Source: Antedon mediterranea | Taxonomy: Eukaryota > Echinodermata > Crinoidea > Comatulida > Antedonidae | Length of the DNA: 64,000 bases | NCBI RefSeq assembly: GCF_964355755.1 | Contig: NC_092670.1 | Coordinates: 30,741,795 to 30,805,794, forward strand | Direction of reading: 5' to 3' | In this document: piece by piece, positions 11,276-26,100 of the stretch | How the letters are laid out: each line of letters starts with the position of its first letter | Position numbering within the stretch: the first letter of the stretch is position 1 | The notes under the pieces: generated by a model | Seen by the model: only the letters and a program-made list of their open reading frames with translations | Told to the model about the DNA's origin: nothing | Databases searched by the model: none | Position numbers and translations under genes: made by a program

Positions 11276-14200
11276 TATGATTGTATATCAACGTATGGGT
11301 GATTTGATTAGTAACAAGAAAAACCCGTTTATGTTTTAGCAAGAATAGGCTATAGATTAGTGCCAGCAATATTAACAGACTATTCGACAACCATCTTCCT
11401 AAGACAACTCAATTATATAGTTAGTTTAAACATCCCATGCAAATCCATCTTTACGACATCATATGATGATGATATATAATGCTCAAGGTTATGTTCTTTA
11501 AATAATTATGAATGTATGGGTAAATCATCTCTCTGGACATATCATAGAAACAGGTGGCCAGTCAATACCGGAAATAGAAGATCTTTTGGCTGGGCAAATA
11601 GACAATGTTATTAGTACAATTATCAAAGCTACTACACTGACCTAGTTGCCAACGCCGAATGCTCTCTTTAAACAGAATACATTACTCGTTCTATTAAATT
11701 AACGTTACCCTATATCAATCCGCCTGCACATAATATGTGCAAATAAGAAGCTTGTAGTCGATATAAATTGGTAAAAGGCTAAATAGTTTGGTATTCATGG
11801 CGTTTCATGTGTACTAATATGATATCAGACAAAACTATGGCGTGGACAATGTCAATTTTACAGGTAAAAATTGCTGACAAATCAATATTCTGGGTAAAAT
11901 TGTAAAACTAAAAGAACCAAACGTCATTTAAACGCATAAAGAGTCCAGTAAACCAGTAGCTCTGCCAGTTAGTACTGTACTGTACCTATTATACTAGCGA
12001 CCGGTCAGTACTACTTATTATATCCTACAACAAGCAAATCGAACACCAATAAATAGCCTAACAATAGACCATTGGTAGACTCATACTATCTATGGTAGAC
12101 CTAATCGAATGCAATGCTATTAATAACCTCATTCCACTGCCAAGATTTCAAGACAGGAAGGCGTTAACAAAGTAAGGATAAGAACATCATAGTCAAGGTC
12201 AACAAATTACAATCCATATGTTTGTATTTAATCATAAAAGAGATATAATGTATGTATATTATTATATTATGATTATCTAATCGAATCGTATAGTTCAAAC
12301 GTTATAATATAAATTACTTTAGTACGTATTGATACAGCCTACTTTGTTTTGTCTAGTCATATTTATAAATTATACTATAGACCTACTAAGCATATTCATT
12401 TTTTGACGTTGAAATGTTACTCTTCTCTGCTAAAAACTAACTAATAATGGGTCTGTCGGCGTGGCTAAGATATTTGAAATATATTTTTGTTTCTATTTAA
12501 CCTTGGTCTTACATTTTACAATTTCTAGAAAAAGGGCTACAGTACATTAATCTAGGATGCACTGATATTACAAAGATATGATGAACTTGAATGTGTTCGA
12601 TTTAGAAAACCAGACAATAAAATAATTCAAAGGGCAAAAACAATCAAACAAACTAGGGAAGAGTTAAATTTTACTCTTCCATGGTGTAACATTAGGGCTA
12701 GGCATTTATTCCTGTAATACTTTTTTTGGCATCTGCATATATAATCGATTGTCTAATATACTTGACCCGAAAACATGTTTTTCTCAAAGAAATATCTGGG
12801 GAGTACATTTCAGCCTAAGAGAAAATATTTTTATGAAATATGATGGGTATCACTATACCGATTTGTATTAAGGGAATATTTTTGACATTGCGAAATATCA
12901 TAAACGTAATTGTGTATCAAATAAATCATAAACATTAAAAGAAAAATCCACTGGTTAGGTCGTGACATTAAATTTAATAGAAAAGGTATATCTGACAAAA
13001 CATACTGCATTAGCTCTCATAGAAATTGTATATGTGTTAAAAACTATAACTTCCAAAAGTAAATTGAGAAGACTTGCGATATCGAAACAAACCAAGTAAT
13101 TAGCGGGTGGGACTCGAACCCACGACCTAAGACCATTTAACTAAGTTTTTCCTAAATCCAATAACATCCAGAATACTTGTATAACCAAAAATGCGTATCC
13201 GTATTTAAATTCATTAAAAAAATGTAATAATTTGATTAATAACATTTCAAAAAAAAAAAAAAAACACAAACAAAGTTAGGCCTATAAGAAATTATAACAA
13301 GGGAAGAGAACAAAGAATTGCAGCATTAAACTGTATCCAACATCCGTCTGCACAGAAATAGGTTAGTGTCAAGCGGAAGAAAATACAGGAAAATGCCTTA
13401 AAGGGGAGCTCCACTTAAACTGTCTTAGCTCGATATTATGTTTTAGGTATGTTAAAAACATTTGAAAAATAATATAATATAATATTGCTTTGCTTGTGTT
13501 ATAGGAGTGTTATTTTTTTTAAATAATTTATGAAAACTATTTTTTAAATGTATGAATTAGCTAATTGATCTGTTAACTTAATAATACTAATAATACAAAT
13601 AAGGCTGCCGATTATCTACTCGAAATTGTAGGCGTAATTAAAGTAAACAAAATCCACACAAATAAATAGTTATACATCATTCAATTACATCGCCAGTCAC
13701 GAATACATTACTACATCTACATTAGAAAAGAGAAAGCAAGAGCTAAATTAACTGATTTACATCTAACAATAGATTCAATAATTGTGAATAATTGGACGTG
13801 GTTCTAATTCCTCCGTGATTGAGTTAAGTGTGCTATAATTACTTATTCTTATCCACGCAAATCGTGTTCTTACATCGTACATGAGTTCATTTGTCTTGCA
13901 ATAATCGCATTATCACATTTGTATTTAAAACGTTATTATCCAAAATTAGAAAATCTTTTAATCGTGTCCTACACAAAAATAACAAATAAAAATGTAGACA
14001 AAATAAATTAAAATATTGTTTAGACGTATTGTCCCCCAAAAACATGAACAATTAAGATTAGATAAAAAAAAAGAAGACTATAGGCCATTTTGCAGTATTA
14101 ATAATTTACTTCCAAACAATTTTTAGCATTAAATTACAATTGTTCACGTAAATAACTTGTTGGTCAAACTATTATGGGACATTAAAATGTCATTACAACA

Positions 14201-17200
14201 ATTTTTGAAATTACTCTTTCATCAGGGAGCAATATATATTTAACCATTGGCTGCTATCGGAATAACGAAATTTCACTCAGTATTTGGCTTGTTCACGAGT
14301 ACAATAAAGGGGAGGGGGTGGGGGTTAGCCTAATCATGTTTATGAAGACAACGGTAAAACACAAGATAGGACAATATGGAAAATGTGATATTTGAAATTG
14401 AAACGCAAATTCAAAATTGCTATTGGGTGGTCTAAACCATGTTTTAGCATACGCAATTTGATTATTATAGAAATAGGCTTTACCCTGAACTGATTTCAAT
14501 CAAACTATGTCAATAGTAATAATTATTATTAAATTATTATACTTGAGTCAAAGGTCACCTAATTCTTATGACTGGGTTAATGTTCTATTGAACATAATAA
14601 TTAATATCTCTAGTTTTGTGTTTTTATTATGTATATTAATATTTGTTTATGTTCGTGCTATAGGCCATATCAAAAATTATCCACCGCTTACTCACACAAT
14701 ATTGTGCCTATACCTTCACAAATAATTAGAGTATGCCCCTCACTGTAGGCCTAATTTAAACACCAACAAAAGAAAAGGCAAATGTGAATAAGATACGAGA
14801 AAGTAATGTCTTTGGTACTTAAAATGTCATTATGATTAGGTTCCAATTCAATAACCACTTACGCCTTTTTTAATGTCATCAGGCCTAAGGAAGTATTCGG
14901 TCAATACGCTTATCAATGATTTCCCATAGAGCAAGCAAGTGTGTGATATTCCGGCGCTTTTATTTTGATGGGACATTTCACCAGAACAAAATTAAATAGC
15001 GCAGAGGTGATGTTTACTCAGAATATAGTGGGATATAAAATATAAAGTGGGGCCGAATTAGAGTTTAAATCAAGTATAATTTGTGTTTTTGTTTGCTCTT
15101 CCTTAAATGTTTATATATTATTAATTTACTTTACGTATTTGCAAAATGTCTCACTAATCGTTATAATGTGAATTAATACAGAATAAACAGATTTATCTTA
15201 GCTTATGGGTACCTTTTGGTTACTGTAATCACTAATTAAACAATGGTACCAGAATGTCTATGTACGTGAATAGGCATGCATGTATTTATGGCTGATGATA
15301 CTAAAAGCGTTCACAACCCCTGCACACTTAACATTGCAGGACATGGTTCCATTATTTGAACTCACTGTAGACACATGTCTTGTTATTGAAACACTACAGA
15401 ATGCTTGTATCATAAATTCGCAAACGTCCATCTGCGCGTATGCTTTTGTATTAGATATAGTACTGGTCTATTTAATGAAATATTCAATCGAGAAAGGCGG
15501 TCAACACACACGCATAAATAGTTTGTGTTGTGTTACAAAACCATGCATATATTCTGGAACATAAAGTCTTACGCGTGGACAAGAAATGTATTATCACACA
15601 TTATGTCCGGTTGAAAAACCACATGCGAAAGTGTGAACAATGTGGTGTGTAGTTTATTGCGTTCCGTCCTATTGGGAACTCAATTTGATATGAGACGCTA
15701 CGCACGGTTTTCCACTATACTAGACGATTCTTTTGCGCGAATCGAAGGTGTTCACTAAAGCGCATATATATTAATATTTCCATCTACATACTTTTTGTAC
15801 CTCGACACAGGTTTGATTGTTTCTAGGCCCAGACGACCGAATACATATCGATTGACCTGACCTAGGTTGGTCGTCTGTCCTTGGTCGTAACAAATCGAAA
15901 GCTCTCTATTGCATCATTGGTCGGTGTTATTTCCTGTTCCTACTGGTTGTCAAGACGCGATGTGTGTAAACCATGTTTATAAACCAAAATACCCCGCTAA
16001 ATAAAGTACTTCCCTCCCAGTTAACATTTTGTTCACCTGTAACCGGGTAAACAGTATTCATTAGGCTCTAATTAAAATGTAGTACACTAACACGTAGGCC
16101 TAATAGGAAAGCAGACGATCTGCGTTTGTTTATAGAATTGGTCACATGTATAAGATACATGTGTTGTACATCGAGTATCACATTTGATGCAAAGCAAAAT
16201 TAACACAAATAGAATTAAGTTGCATTGTACGGCAGACATATATTTGATTTATGGACAAATAAACTGATATAAAAAAAACTTATAACACTTACTTGGTAAA
16301 TACAGTACTGTAAATCACTGGGTATAAATCACATTAATGTAGAAACATCGAATAAACCTGCAAAACAAACATACTGGTGAGTATAAATGCTTCCCGTATA
16401 AGAAAAGCCAAATAGACAAAGCGAAATCATCTTGGACATGCGCATTTTAAGATGTGTACACTATAGGCTAATTTCAAGCATTGTGAAAACAGATATGCAG
16501 TGAGGTGTTTAAAGGTTAGAAAATCATTTGTGAACATATGGCAGAAAATGTTGCAAGCTGTTATAAATATCAAACATGAACTTAACGATTGAAAATGCTT
16601 GTCATCTAGCCTTCAATCTTATAAGATAAATGTGCATTTTGATTTATTTCTCCTTTATCTATAGTCTGCGGCAACCCGATGCTGCATCTGCTAGAGCCAA
16701 ATGTTCACAAATCAGATATACGATGAGCATAATGCAAGCTGCCGAAGTATGAGAAGTTATTCCTGAATGTGTCGGTCTGAATTAACTGTTTAAGAACGGT
16801 CTTGAATAAATCTAATCACATAATCACGATGTTAATACTGTTTTTGAATGAATCTGTTACTGATACCCGACAGCTGGTTTCAGACTAGTTTGATTAAGAA
16901 TTTGACAGATAAAAATGCAAAACATACACGTGTTTACAAAGAAGATGCAGTACGTCTAGTAGTGTAGTAAATATTCATCATTTCAATATAATATTTGTTT
17001 AAACGAGCACATAAAAAAAAGATACAGTATACACAGATCTTACAGTGATCAGTATAAGAAAATCAGATATAATTATGATGCGGTGGTGTTTATTCAAATG
17101 ATAAGGAAACAAATGATAAATGCTGGTTCACAGTTATTTGTCGCATAAAGTTTGAAAGTGTAGACAGCGCTTAACAAATACTGCAGAAGTATTTACGGAA

Positions 17201-17345
17201 ATGTAAGTACAAGGCCTAGGCGAATATTTTATGGCCCAGAAATCATTAATTAGTAAGAATTTGCATTTATGCTGTCATTCTTAGCAAGGTACAGGAAGGT
17301 TTAGTTAGGCTAGCTAGACGGCCCAGCAGCCCAACAGTAGGCCCT
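11276..17345. other. Anonymous AT-rich DNA
   Basis: Six kilobases without a supportable gene. The longest open frame (15280-15564, 94 codons) matches nothing I know. A 45-codon frame at 11508-11645 has plausible protein-like composition but no recognisable motif. The one structured item is the tRNA T-arm at 13107-13123. The segment at 15600-15760 is relatively CpG-rich, with no clear terminal repeats. Confidence 0.5.
13107..13123 (-). other. Isolated tRNA T-arm / Pol III B box
   Basis: On the minus strand GTGGGTTCGAGTCCCAC forms a perfect 5 bp T stem and 7 nt loop and contains an exact GGTTCGANNCC B box (13110-13120). No A box, D arm or anticodon arm can be found upstream on that strand, so this is a tRNA or SINE fragment, not a gene. 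Confidence 0.5.
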
Positions 17346-17540
17346 ATCGGTGAATAGTAAGATTTGACATCCCATTGGGAATGATATTTTTCCCTCAAGA
17401 ATATACATTTCCCTCAGCTGTGCTTCGGTAAATATAGTCCTTCGAGAAAAATATAATTCTTTCTTTGTTTGTCGAATCTTATATCTCATCTCTAAGCAGA
17501 CTGTATATTACAGTATAACACAACTGAATAGGTTCTTTTC
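17346..17540. other. Short self-complementary AT-rich segment next to a tandem array
   Basis: The words CATCCCATTGGGAATG, TTTCCCTCAAG, TTTCCCTCAGCTG and GTCCTTCGAGAAAA resemble a degenerate inverted or repeated block immediately before the 17676-17906 array. I can see partial repetition but no clean ends, so I do not name an element. Confidence 0.3.
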
Positions 17541-17675
17541 ATTTGATTGGAGGATTGTGCGAGTCACATGGAATTCTTGATGGAACTCTCGCGTCAGAAT
17601 GCAGATCGAGAAACCAGAACTCGGGACGCGAGGATAGCCATGTTGGCTACGCGTTCGAAAATCATAAAATAGACA

Positions 17676-17906
17676 AACGTTGCCGTACGAACAATTCCGT
17701 AAGGCAAACTAATGGCGTTAAAGACAAATTTCTCGAGTGACAAACAAATATTGCCGTACGGACACACAAACCCATTGCCATATGAACAAATTGTCATATG
17801 GTTAAATTGGCGTAAGGACAAAAATTGGCGTAAGGACAAAAATTTCCGAAAGGACAACATTGCCGAAAGGACAAAAATGGGCGTAAGGACAAATTGGCGT
17901 ACAGTC
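17676..17906. repeat. Degenerate 18-19 bp tandem repeat
   Basis: The word TTGSCGTAAGGACAAAAA recurs about a dozen times. It is clear at 17806-17906, where units run head to tail with 15-19 bp spacing, and decayed further left, where CCGTACGAACAA and CCATATGAACAA variants appear. Open frames through the array (for example 17594-17860 minus, with repeated LSLRQF) are by-products of the repeat. Confidence 0.7.
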
Positions 17907-19561
17907 TAACTAAATATAAACGTTGAGGGCAGCATAGTATTTAAAACCACGTGACTGAAACCACTCTGTGTCCAGTCCTGCTGGGGAATAATAACAAAAT
18001 CATGGAAGGCTTGTGTCAAGCTAGCCAACAATAAGCCAGCCGACAATAAACCAGGCCACTTTTATTTTTTTCCAGCCAACAATAACTATGAAACGCCGTT
18101 TGTGTAATTGTTTAAATTGTCAGTGTTACTTATGGTTTTTATGGTATTAGAAATTAAATATTTGTGAGAAAACGGCGGATAAGCCTATTGTATTGTATCA
18201 CTTACTATATTAAATGATTTAAGTAAGTTATCAACACGATTTGGTCTATCCCACCTGAAACGAATACAAAGCTTTGTTTCGAAAAACTTAGATTATAGTA
18301 TCATTAACAAAATCCTACGATAAATAAGTATAAGGCCTATGTGCCGTGTATGTGACCGAATGAACTAAACCATACGATATCAAAATTGCATATCGTCTTA
18401 ATACAATTAAATGTCAGCTATTGAATTGATTGATTAGTTCATTATTATAGCTAGTCAATATTTATTTCTGCAATTAAATGGTGACCATTTTATGTGTAAA
18501 GTTATTATTGGTGAAGCGTAACGGAGGTAGATGACATTTTTTTTAAATGATTGTACATCATTTGTGGATGATCGGGAAAACAGCAATGCATTGAAACTGT
18601 AATTTCCCAGTGGAGAGAACATGCTGAGTAATATAATTACAATGTCAATATATACTATTATAATAAATATAGCGTTTTAGTTTGAGAAATAGTTGACGAC
18701 CGGTAACTCTGTCATTTTTACATTAAAGGAATATTGCAGATGGATCAACCCAACATACAAATTAAATATAGGACGAAATCATCAACACGTGTCACAATAA
18801 AAAAAAAAAAATACCAATGTGCTATATTATTTATAATGTAATGCTTTAATAAACGTTGGTCCTATACCAAACATCACACTGATGAACATGATGAACACAA
18901 ACCACGATATATTTTCACTAAAAAATGAAGTCGGTTGATCCGGCAATAATGCTTTATGCATGTTATATATCGTGTATGTTTGGTCGACACAGATTTTAGA
19001 TCAATAGCATCAATAACATTTCATGGTTTAAAAAGCGCACAGTTATGTTCATGGATCAAATCATCGATGAAAAAAAAGTATTATATGAAATGTTCTAACA
19101 TCATTACGCACGTCACGTGTTTATTACTAACGATATGGTTTCAACTTTCAGCCAATGAGCATGCTGCACGCAATGACAGAATCGGATCAGCAATTACAGT
19201 AACCTAGAAAATGTACCATCAAAGTAGTGGGGCATAGCGTAGGCCTACGTATGCAGTACGGACTAATCACGATGGATTTGACCTTGTTGATGACGGTCAA
19301 GTAGAAGTGCACATAATACCATAAAGTATGTATAATATTATCGTCTGGTTTGCCCAGATAAAGCAAAATGAAATATATCAAATGATGAGACAATGGAGAA
19401 TGAAAGTGTTTTTAGATAAGATTATCACAAACAGCCATGATATGGATTATGAAATTGTCCATATCTAGATCAAAACAAAATACTTGGTATATTTCGATTT
19501 CTTTGTTTGCACTGAAACACAAAGCTCTTGAAGATCATAAGTTCCTCGTGTCTATATTGTT
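17907..19561. other. Anonymous DNA
   Basis: A small cluster of CCAGCCAACAATAA-like words lies at about 18020-18085. The rest is AT-rich with no supported gene; the 83-codon frame at 18956-19207 has no recognisable feature. Confidence 0.5.
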
Positions 19562-19865
19562 ATACCTCATTATACCCGTCGCAAAATGGATTCATCTTTT
19601 CAAGTTGCAGGCGGAAAAATATGGAATGACTTGCCAGCAGATAAAACATTCACCCACGATTTTGTCCTTTATGTCGCATTTCTTTTCATAACATTTAACT
19701 CCCAGTTTATATTTTTTATTGTTATTATTATTATTATTAATTGTATAAGTATTTAAATTGTTATCCGTTTTGTCGACAGGACCACAATGTAAAACAAGTA
19801 TATTTCTACTTGATTGTGTATAAATAATCTCTAAATATGTTGTTAAATAAATAAATTTAAAAAAA
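19562..19865 (+). mobile_element. LINE (non-LTR retrotransposon) 3' end
   Basis: The frame from 19562 reads HYTRRKMDSSFQVAGGKIW and then NDLPADKTFTHDF. This is the usual C-terminal signature of jockey/CR1-type reverse transcriptase ORFs: TRR, then SFxxAxxKIWNxLP, then hydrophobic residues. A stop lies within a following TTATTATTATT run, then a short 3' UTR with GTCGACAGGACCACA, ending in TAAATAAATAAATTTAAAAA at 19843-19865. Only the last 60 or so codons and the 3' UTR are present, as expected from a 5'-truncated insertion. The clade cannot be decided from this piece. Confidence 0.6.
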
Positions 19866-22800
19866 ATAAATTTCTACATTTGTGTTGTATTATATTAGTT
19901 CAATTCAATTATTGTCTATGACTAATCGTTAATGGTATTAAGCTGCTGTTTTTAAAATTTAATTCCATCTTTTTTAAATATAAATATGCTGGTCATCAAT
20001 GTACAGCTTTATAAAAAAAACTACGTGGTCTATCATGAACTGGTAGGAATGTGGAGATACAGTTTCCTTCAAGACTATCGAATGTAGCTAAAAATAAAAA
20101 TAGGTAATTAGAATCTGAATGTAGAAAATAAATGCTAGTATTGGAACATTAACCTTTAGTCTGTCTGAAACATTACACATGAGTATTGCTTTTCAAGACA
20201 GGCATATTCATTTCAGTTTTTACTGCTGCACAGAATGTGAAAAATGCTACCGGAATACAATGAATAATCGTAATAACGCCCTCTGGGCTGAACTGTAAGA
20301 GAAAACTTCACTTTATTATAAAAATGTTTGATATCAGGCTAACCGCGTTGTGACCTGATAAGCGATGAAGAAACCTAACTAAGTGATGGTTTATGTAGTG
20401 TCATTTGTATAAAAATACTAGCCTGATGAACTAAGAGCATGTGCATACGCCATGGTGCTTAATAACAACAATAATATTAGAAAATTGAACAATGTATCCC
20501 ATATTTAAGCCGATGAATTTAAACAATCATTATTCTATTCTAAATGTCGACAAAACACTTCACATGGAAAAATACTAAACAAACCAACTACGTAAACTTA
20601 TCAAACTTTATTTGACAACAAATGTGATTTACCCATATTATATGGACACGATGACGTCATGTTACCATATTTAAGCATATTGCCCTTTTTGTTTGTATTA
20701 TAAGCCTGTATCTCGGTATATTTATTCAAAAAATTTACATAAAAAACATATGGCAGCATAGGCCTAACTGCATACATGAATATTAAGAAAATACATACCA
20801 GTTATAAAATGTAGAGCAAAATAATAATAATATGATTCTATAAAGTAGGTCCCATTTTTAAATATATGTATGTAAGGGAAGACTAGTGTCTGGTAACACA
20901 GAGATCAACTAATATAAAAAGAGCAATAGGAAGAGAAACACTGACATTTTGTGGATCTGCAGCAAAAAGATACAGCTTCACTGTTGAAGAAATACAGGTC
21001 GGTATTATGCAGGATAGAAAAGAGTATGATGTCCCATCAATGTATAGTTCGTAAGAAGACCCTGGATAGATAACAAACTATAACAGTCATCCAATAGCTG
21101 AGATTCGGGTTGCCTTGTGATAGTCAAGGGTCCGTAAACATCTTATCGATATATAAGAGTTTACAGTGGTAAACATATGGCCTGAACTGCAAACTAGGAC
21201 GCTATAATTAGTAGGCATAATGACATTTAGGCCAATCTAATGACATTTAGGCCAATTTCGCTAACAATGTTGTGTACACTTCAATCCTCCAGCAGTGAGA
21301 TAGGAGATCATTATTAAAACATTAATTAAAGTGAGTGACACTCCGAACGACCGTATAGTTAATATCGAGTTATATTTCAACTAGGAGGTATAGTTTCCGT
21401 TGCTATGATAACGGAATGCAGACAATTAATTCTTCGGCAATATCAGTTTCAATTCAGAACAAACACGAATTAATATTAAAGTCAGACAGGGTGAGAAATA
21501 CAACAAATTAAGCATACAATATCGTAATTAAACGTCACATAAAATATATCATGGTGAAATTTAAATGCACGGAACTGGAATGCATTTACAAATACTGTAC
21601 ATTGCTATTTAGTATTAACTTATAGTGGGCAAAAAAGTAATTAAAATTGGTCAATAATGATATCTAGGGGATAGAGAGAGAGAAAGTTTGCATATTATTC
21701 GTCTGAGTCTGAAATCCCCAATTTTCACCACATATGGAAACGTTTGTACGTTTTATAAAACATTGAGTTAATAAACCTACAGCTTATTTTTTTAAGGGAT
21801 ATATATCTTGGACATTTTAAAATCAAACATGTCTCACTGTAGGCTTCTACTGAGCTTATACTATACTTTTGATATAATCACTACAAATTAATATTGGTTT
21901 TCATGAGCCGAAGAATACGTGAGCGTTAGGTCACTGATCTAAAATATTATTTATTACCAGTACAGTACTATTGTATGCGATGTGCATATTGTTAGAAAAC
22001 TAATATAAAAATATTTTTAAATAGGGGCCTACTTAGGTAAAAGTATGGAAAAAACCGTATTATGTAAATACTTTGTACGCATTAGGCCTATTATACTAAC
22101 ATAACAGTTTGAGTTGTGTCAAAGCCACAGTTTAATTTACGATCTTAACCCATATTTACTTTACAAATGATACTCATAAACCGAAACGTTTATATCACGA
22201 TAATAAAAATGATGTTTTGTTAAGCCCAGAGAAGAGTCTTTCCTGGTAAAGCCCCAGTACTGTTTGATGGCATACTGTATTGCCTAGTGCAGTGCATAAA
22301 CCTGGTATATTCGTTCGTTCGTTTTTATTTCACAATGCATCAAACTTAATATTTTTACAGAATACCACAAATAGTGAACATTTTGTAAGGCTAAACAGGG
22401 TTACTACAGGATTACTATATTTTTATTTAAATCCATCGATATCATTAATCTGTTAGAAAACGCCAATTAATACCACTAACATATACAAATACAAAGAATA
22501 TCGACCCTATACGTTTGACTTGTTATTGAAATGCTTGAAATCTTAGGATACACGAGCAATTGCAAGTTTGAATGTGACAAAGCACGTGCAATAATAACCA
22601 TATCCTGATAATTGTTTCGATCTTTGAGGTCAACCGAACTCATTATGTATTGACGCATCCGGTCCCTCTGAAGTCTGAATAATGCCTTTTTAGTAATTGT
22701 ATTTGACCGGTAACGCAACGAAGTGATATTAACGTTGCTAGATACCGTACTAGTACTACGCACGTGAAATGGATTTTGTGTTTTTACGAAAAGAGACACT

Positions 22801-22989
22801 ATATAAAGTTTAGCCATATAAATATTGTTTCATTAATCAAAAAGATTACAATTAAACTATAGACCTTTTAATAGCTGAACTATATACAAGATACATAAAA
22901 ATGTCTTGTTGAATAAGCTAAAAATCATGTGTTTTGTGAAGCTCTCTGATACAACGTTATACACGAAACGCATTGCTATATTAAGTCAC
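19866..22989. other. Anonymous AT-rich DNA
   Basis: No recognisable gene. A 20 bp direct duplication (TAATGACATTTAGGCCAATC) lies at about 21218-21257. The 113-codon minus frame 22476-22817 is the longest; it is basic, has no motif I know and is probably chance. Confidence 0.5.
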
Positions 22990-23174
22990 TAAAGCGTGGT
23001 TCCAACTAGCGACGCAACGCAAGGACGTAACGCAACGCAAATGAATTGACCAATCACAAGCGATGGCTTATTCGCTTGTGTTTGCTAACTGTCTATAACT
23101 TCGCTTGTCATTGGTTAAAACGCTTGCGTTGCGTTTACGTCCTTGCGTTACGTTGTAGTGGAAACCAAGCTTTA
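22990..23174. mobile_element. Fold-back MITE, family A, copy 1
   Basis: A 185 bp near-palindrome. The left arm TAAAGCGTGGTTCC...ACGCAACGCAAGGACGTAA is mirrored on the right by TTTACGTCCTTGCGTTACG...GGAAACCAAGCTTTA. The inner arms (CCAATCACAAGCGATGG and CTTCGCTTGTCATTGG) also pair, so almost the whole unit folds on itself. The equal-length copy at 31085-31269 lies in the opposite orientation. Open frames here (23046-23369) and at 30983-31177 share a peptide only because they translate the same repeat. Confidence 0.85.
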
Positions 23175-26100
23175 CGCGGTTGTCACTTCGTGGCGTCACT
23201 TTTTTTCTGGGATTTAAGAGCCGTGGGCCTCAAGCGGGCCTCTTTATCAAATCATAAAATTCTACTAATTATTGTGCAAGCTAAACTCATCCGGGGATTT
23301 CCCTACTTACATGGCAGACGGTACACCGCGGCACCGCTACCATACCGCTATGTTATATTTAATCGATAATACTCGTCTATAAAGGCGACATTTTGAATTA
23401 ACATTGATAATTATTGCCAGTAATTATTACCAGAAAAGGTAAATCACATTCAACTAATCAATCATACTACTACCGTATACAATTACTCTTCATTGACACT
23501 AAATAAACTGTGGACTTGACCTTCACAATTTTGCAATATCAATCAACAATAATTCTATTAATCTCAGCATTACAACAAGAAAACAATGACGAATATTTCG
23601 AATTGCCTATAATAAAGCTGCAAAAACATTGTAACCAAATTATTATACCATAACAATACCACGTGCATAATTGGTTATAATTATATTTAGCCCTACTAAA
23701 TTAGTTAACGATTTAATATATCACCAGACGTAATACCTGCTATACAGTATATACCAGCATTTTTAATAGTATTTTCTTTGAGATAGAAATTACGATTATG
23801 GTAAACAGAATGCACAATACGGCATATGTCGGATTACAAATTGTTGCAATATCATGTAGTGTGCCAAAAATCCATGGATAGTAGTATGGAACGCCACATC
23901 GGCAAAATTTCAATGTTACCACAAATGCAAATGCTTTCTTTAGAACAAAAATCAATGTGTTTGACTTTGGTGGTAGCTTTAATAATGTTGAGATAATAAT
24001 GTAGCAACTATTAAAAAAACCTCATACGCAGTGCGTAACATGCTGCAATAAGTTATTAGCTGCAAATTGTTAATCAATATTGTTTAAATTGGTTGATGAG
24101 TAGTTCATAATAAACATACGGCGTTTAAACACTCGATCTCTTAATATGAGTACCATTATGAGAAAGAAAGTTCATTATGTCAATAGAAAGCCCTTCATAT
24201 TACTTATAATCTTCACATTAATTTGAAATGCTATCTTATATGTACTTTAATTGAACACTTCTATCTGTTGCTTTATGGGCGAGGAAACGTCATTGGTTGG
24301 TGGTTCACTTAAAAATATAACTTGATCGTAGTGTGCACTAACGAATTAAGTCCCACTTACAGTAAAGGAAAATATACATACGTACCTATAGCCTCTACTG
24401 GTTAGTACTCCGTTGCACAAAAAAAGAATAACCTAGTTCTTACTGTAGATTCAATACGCTGGTAGAGTCCAACAATACGGGCATATAGCCGATAGTTAGT
24501 GTAGGCTTGGTTACAGCAGTCATTTAGCTTGGTATTTGCTAAATAATCCGCCGGATCAGGACTGGAGGAAACCTTGGTGTATTTTTCAAACTGAATGATT
24601 CACGCATTAGTGAGAATATACAGGAAATACACAGTTGCTGATGGCGAGTTATGGGTCTTACAGCCAGTGTGACTGTACACGTAGATTTTACACGCAGGGG
24701 CCCGATGGCGGTCAGTGTTTGGCTTTATTCCCACACTGAGAACACGAGCCGCTACCCAAGAGTCTGAATCTGATCTGAATCTGATCTGATTCTGCCCAAC
24801 CAAACATAATGTTTGTCCGATACCAAAGTAAAGTTCGAGGATGAAGTTCGTCAACCTCACATAGAGGGCAACAACTAACCCAACAAAACAAAAACAGCTA
24901 GTAGTACAACCTAGTAGGAGCACTTACCCATTTTGCTATATAAATAAACGCAAAATAATTACAATACTGGGTAAAATCATGTATTTCTAGTCAACAGTGA
25001 CTTCAAGTTCAGAGAAACTAATTGGGTTCGGTCTGGCGTTTCTGTGTTAGCAATGGATAGCAATTTAATGATACTCCAGATTGGATGAATTTAGTGTTAA
25101 TCAAAACAAACTGATATAAACCAACTAGTTTGACAATCACCTGTAGAGTTAACTATCGGATTCACACTGACAAGAAAGAACGATAGCCTGCAACAAGGTT
25201 TGCCGCGTAAACTCAAGCTGTGATGTCCACGAGGCCACTAGCAGGCCCTCCCAAATGATTTTATTTTTAAAGAAACAATATAGGATGGATTTTCTCTAGA
25301 TATCGTTTCGGTTTTGGGGTTTAATTGGGCATTAAACATGACATGATTCGAGGAAAAGGTAAACACATTGATATAAGGGTCAGGAACATGTTTATACATG
25401 AAAATTGTATAATCGCCGGCGGTTAGTCAACCTTGACCAAGTAAGCGTTCGAGACCTCACGGTGGATTGCCTGATACAATAGCAAACAGCAAACTAATAT
25501 TACAGTTATACAGACGATAACTGAGGAAACATACACGACGTATAAGTGTTATGTCCTTTTTCGTTGAAGTTGGTGGTTGTTGTTCCTCTACAGTATGGTT
25601 GATTATGAAATAAATAGCGAGACTTGTATACGCGTCGTGCATAACAATATATGGCGAGCTGGGCCGCAACAATTTAAGGTGTTTGGAGTTAATGGTCGCC
25701 CATGGTCAGTAACGTGATGCACAAAAAAAAATGTAAAAACATCACTAGCTCACGGACGGATTACGGAATATAAAACTGACGGCAAAGTATGTACGTACGC
25801 AGGACATAACTGTACATACATTATACTACCACATACTATGACATTCATGTTCTAATCATGTTTTAATGATCGACCACAAGCCACTACAAACAATAAAAAC
25901 ACCTGTGGTTAGAAACGTGTAGGTGCTGGTTTCAAGTTCAAATAACATATTTGTATAAATAAAGGCCAAGATAAGGACAATAAGAAGTATACGAAAATGA
26001 AGGCTATACAGGTCAAAATAACATCTTGGCCTTGGATGGGAAAATGTTGAACGTGTTTACGTACAACACAATATTATTAACTATTAAAACGTGCCTATAT

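Noticed and set aside
11508-11645. 45-codon ORF (IPEIEDLLAGQIDNVISTII) as an exon
   Set aside because: Protein-like composition but no domain, no clear splice sites and too short to distinguish from chance.
13107-13123. tRNA gene
   Set aside because: Only the T-arm is present; no A box, D arm, anticodon arm or acceptor pairing.
22476-22817. 113-codon minus-strand gene
   Set aside because: No recognisable motif and no promoter or splice context; similar lengths arise by chance in this window on both strands.
23046-23369. 107-codon open frame sharing a peptide with the frame at 30983-31177
   Set aside because: The shared peptide is only the translation of the family A fold-back MITE in two orientations, not a conserved protein.
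25449-25460. B box at GTTCGAGACC
   Set aside because: One mismatch to consensus and no T stem or A box around it.
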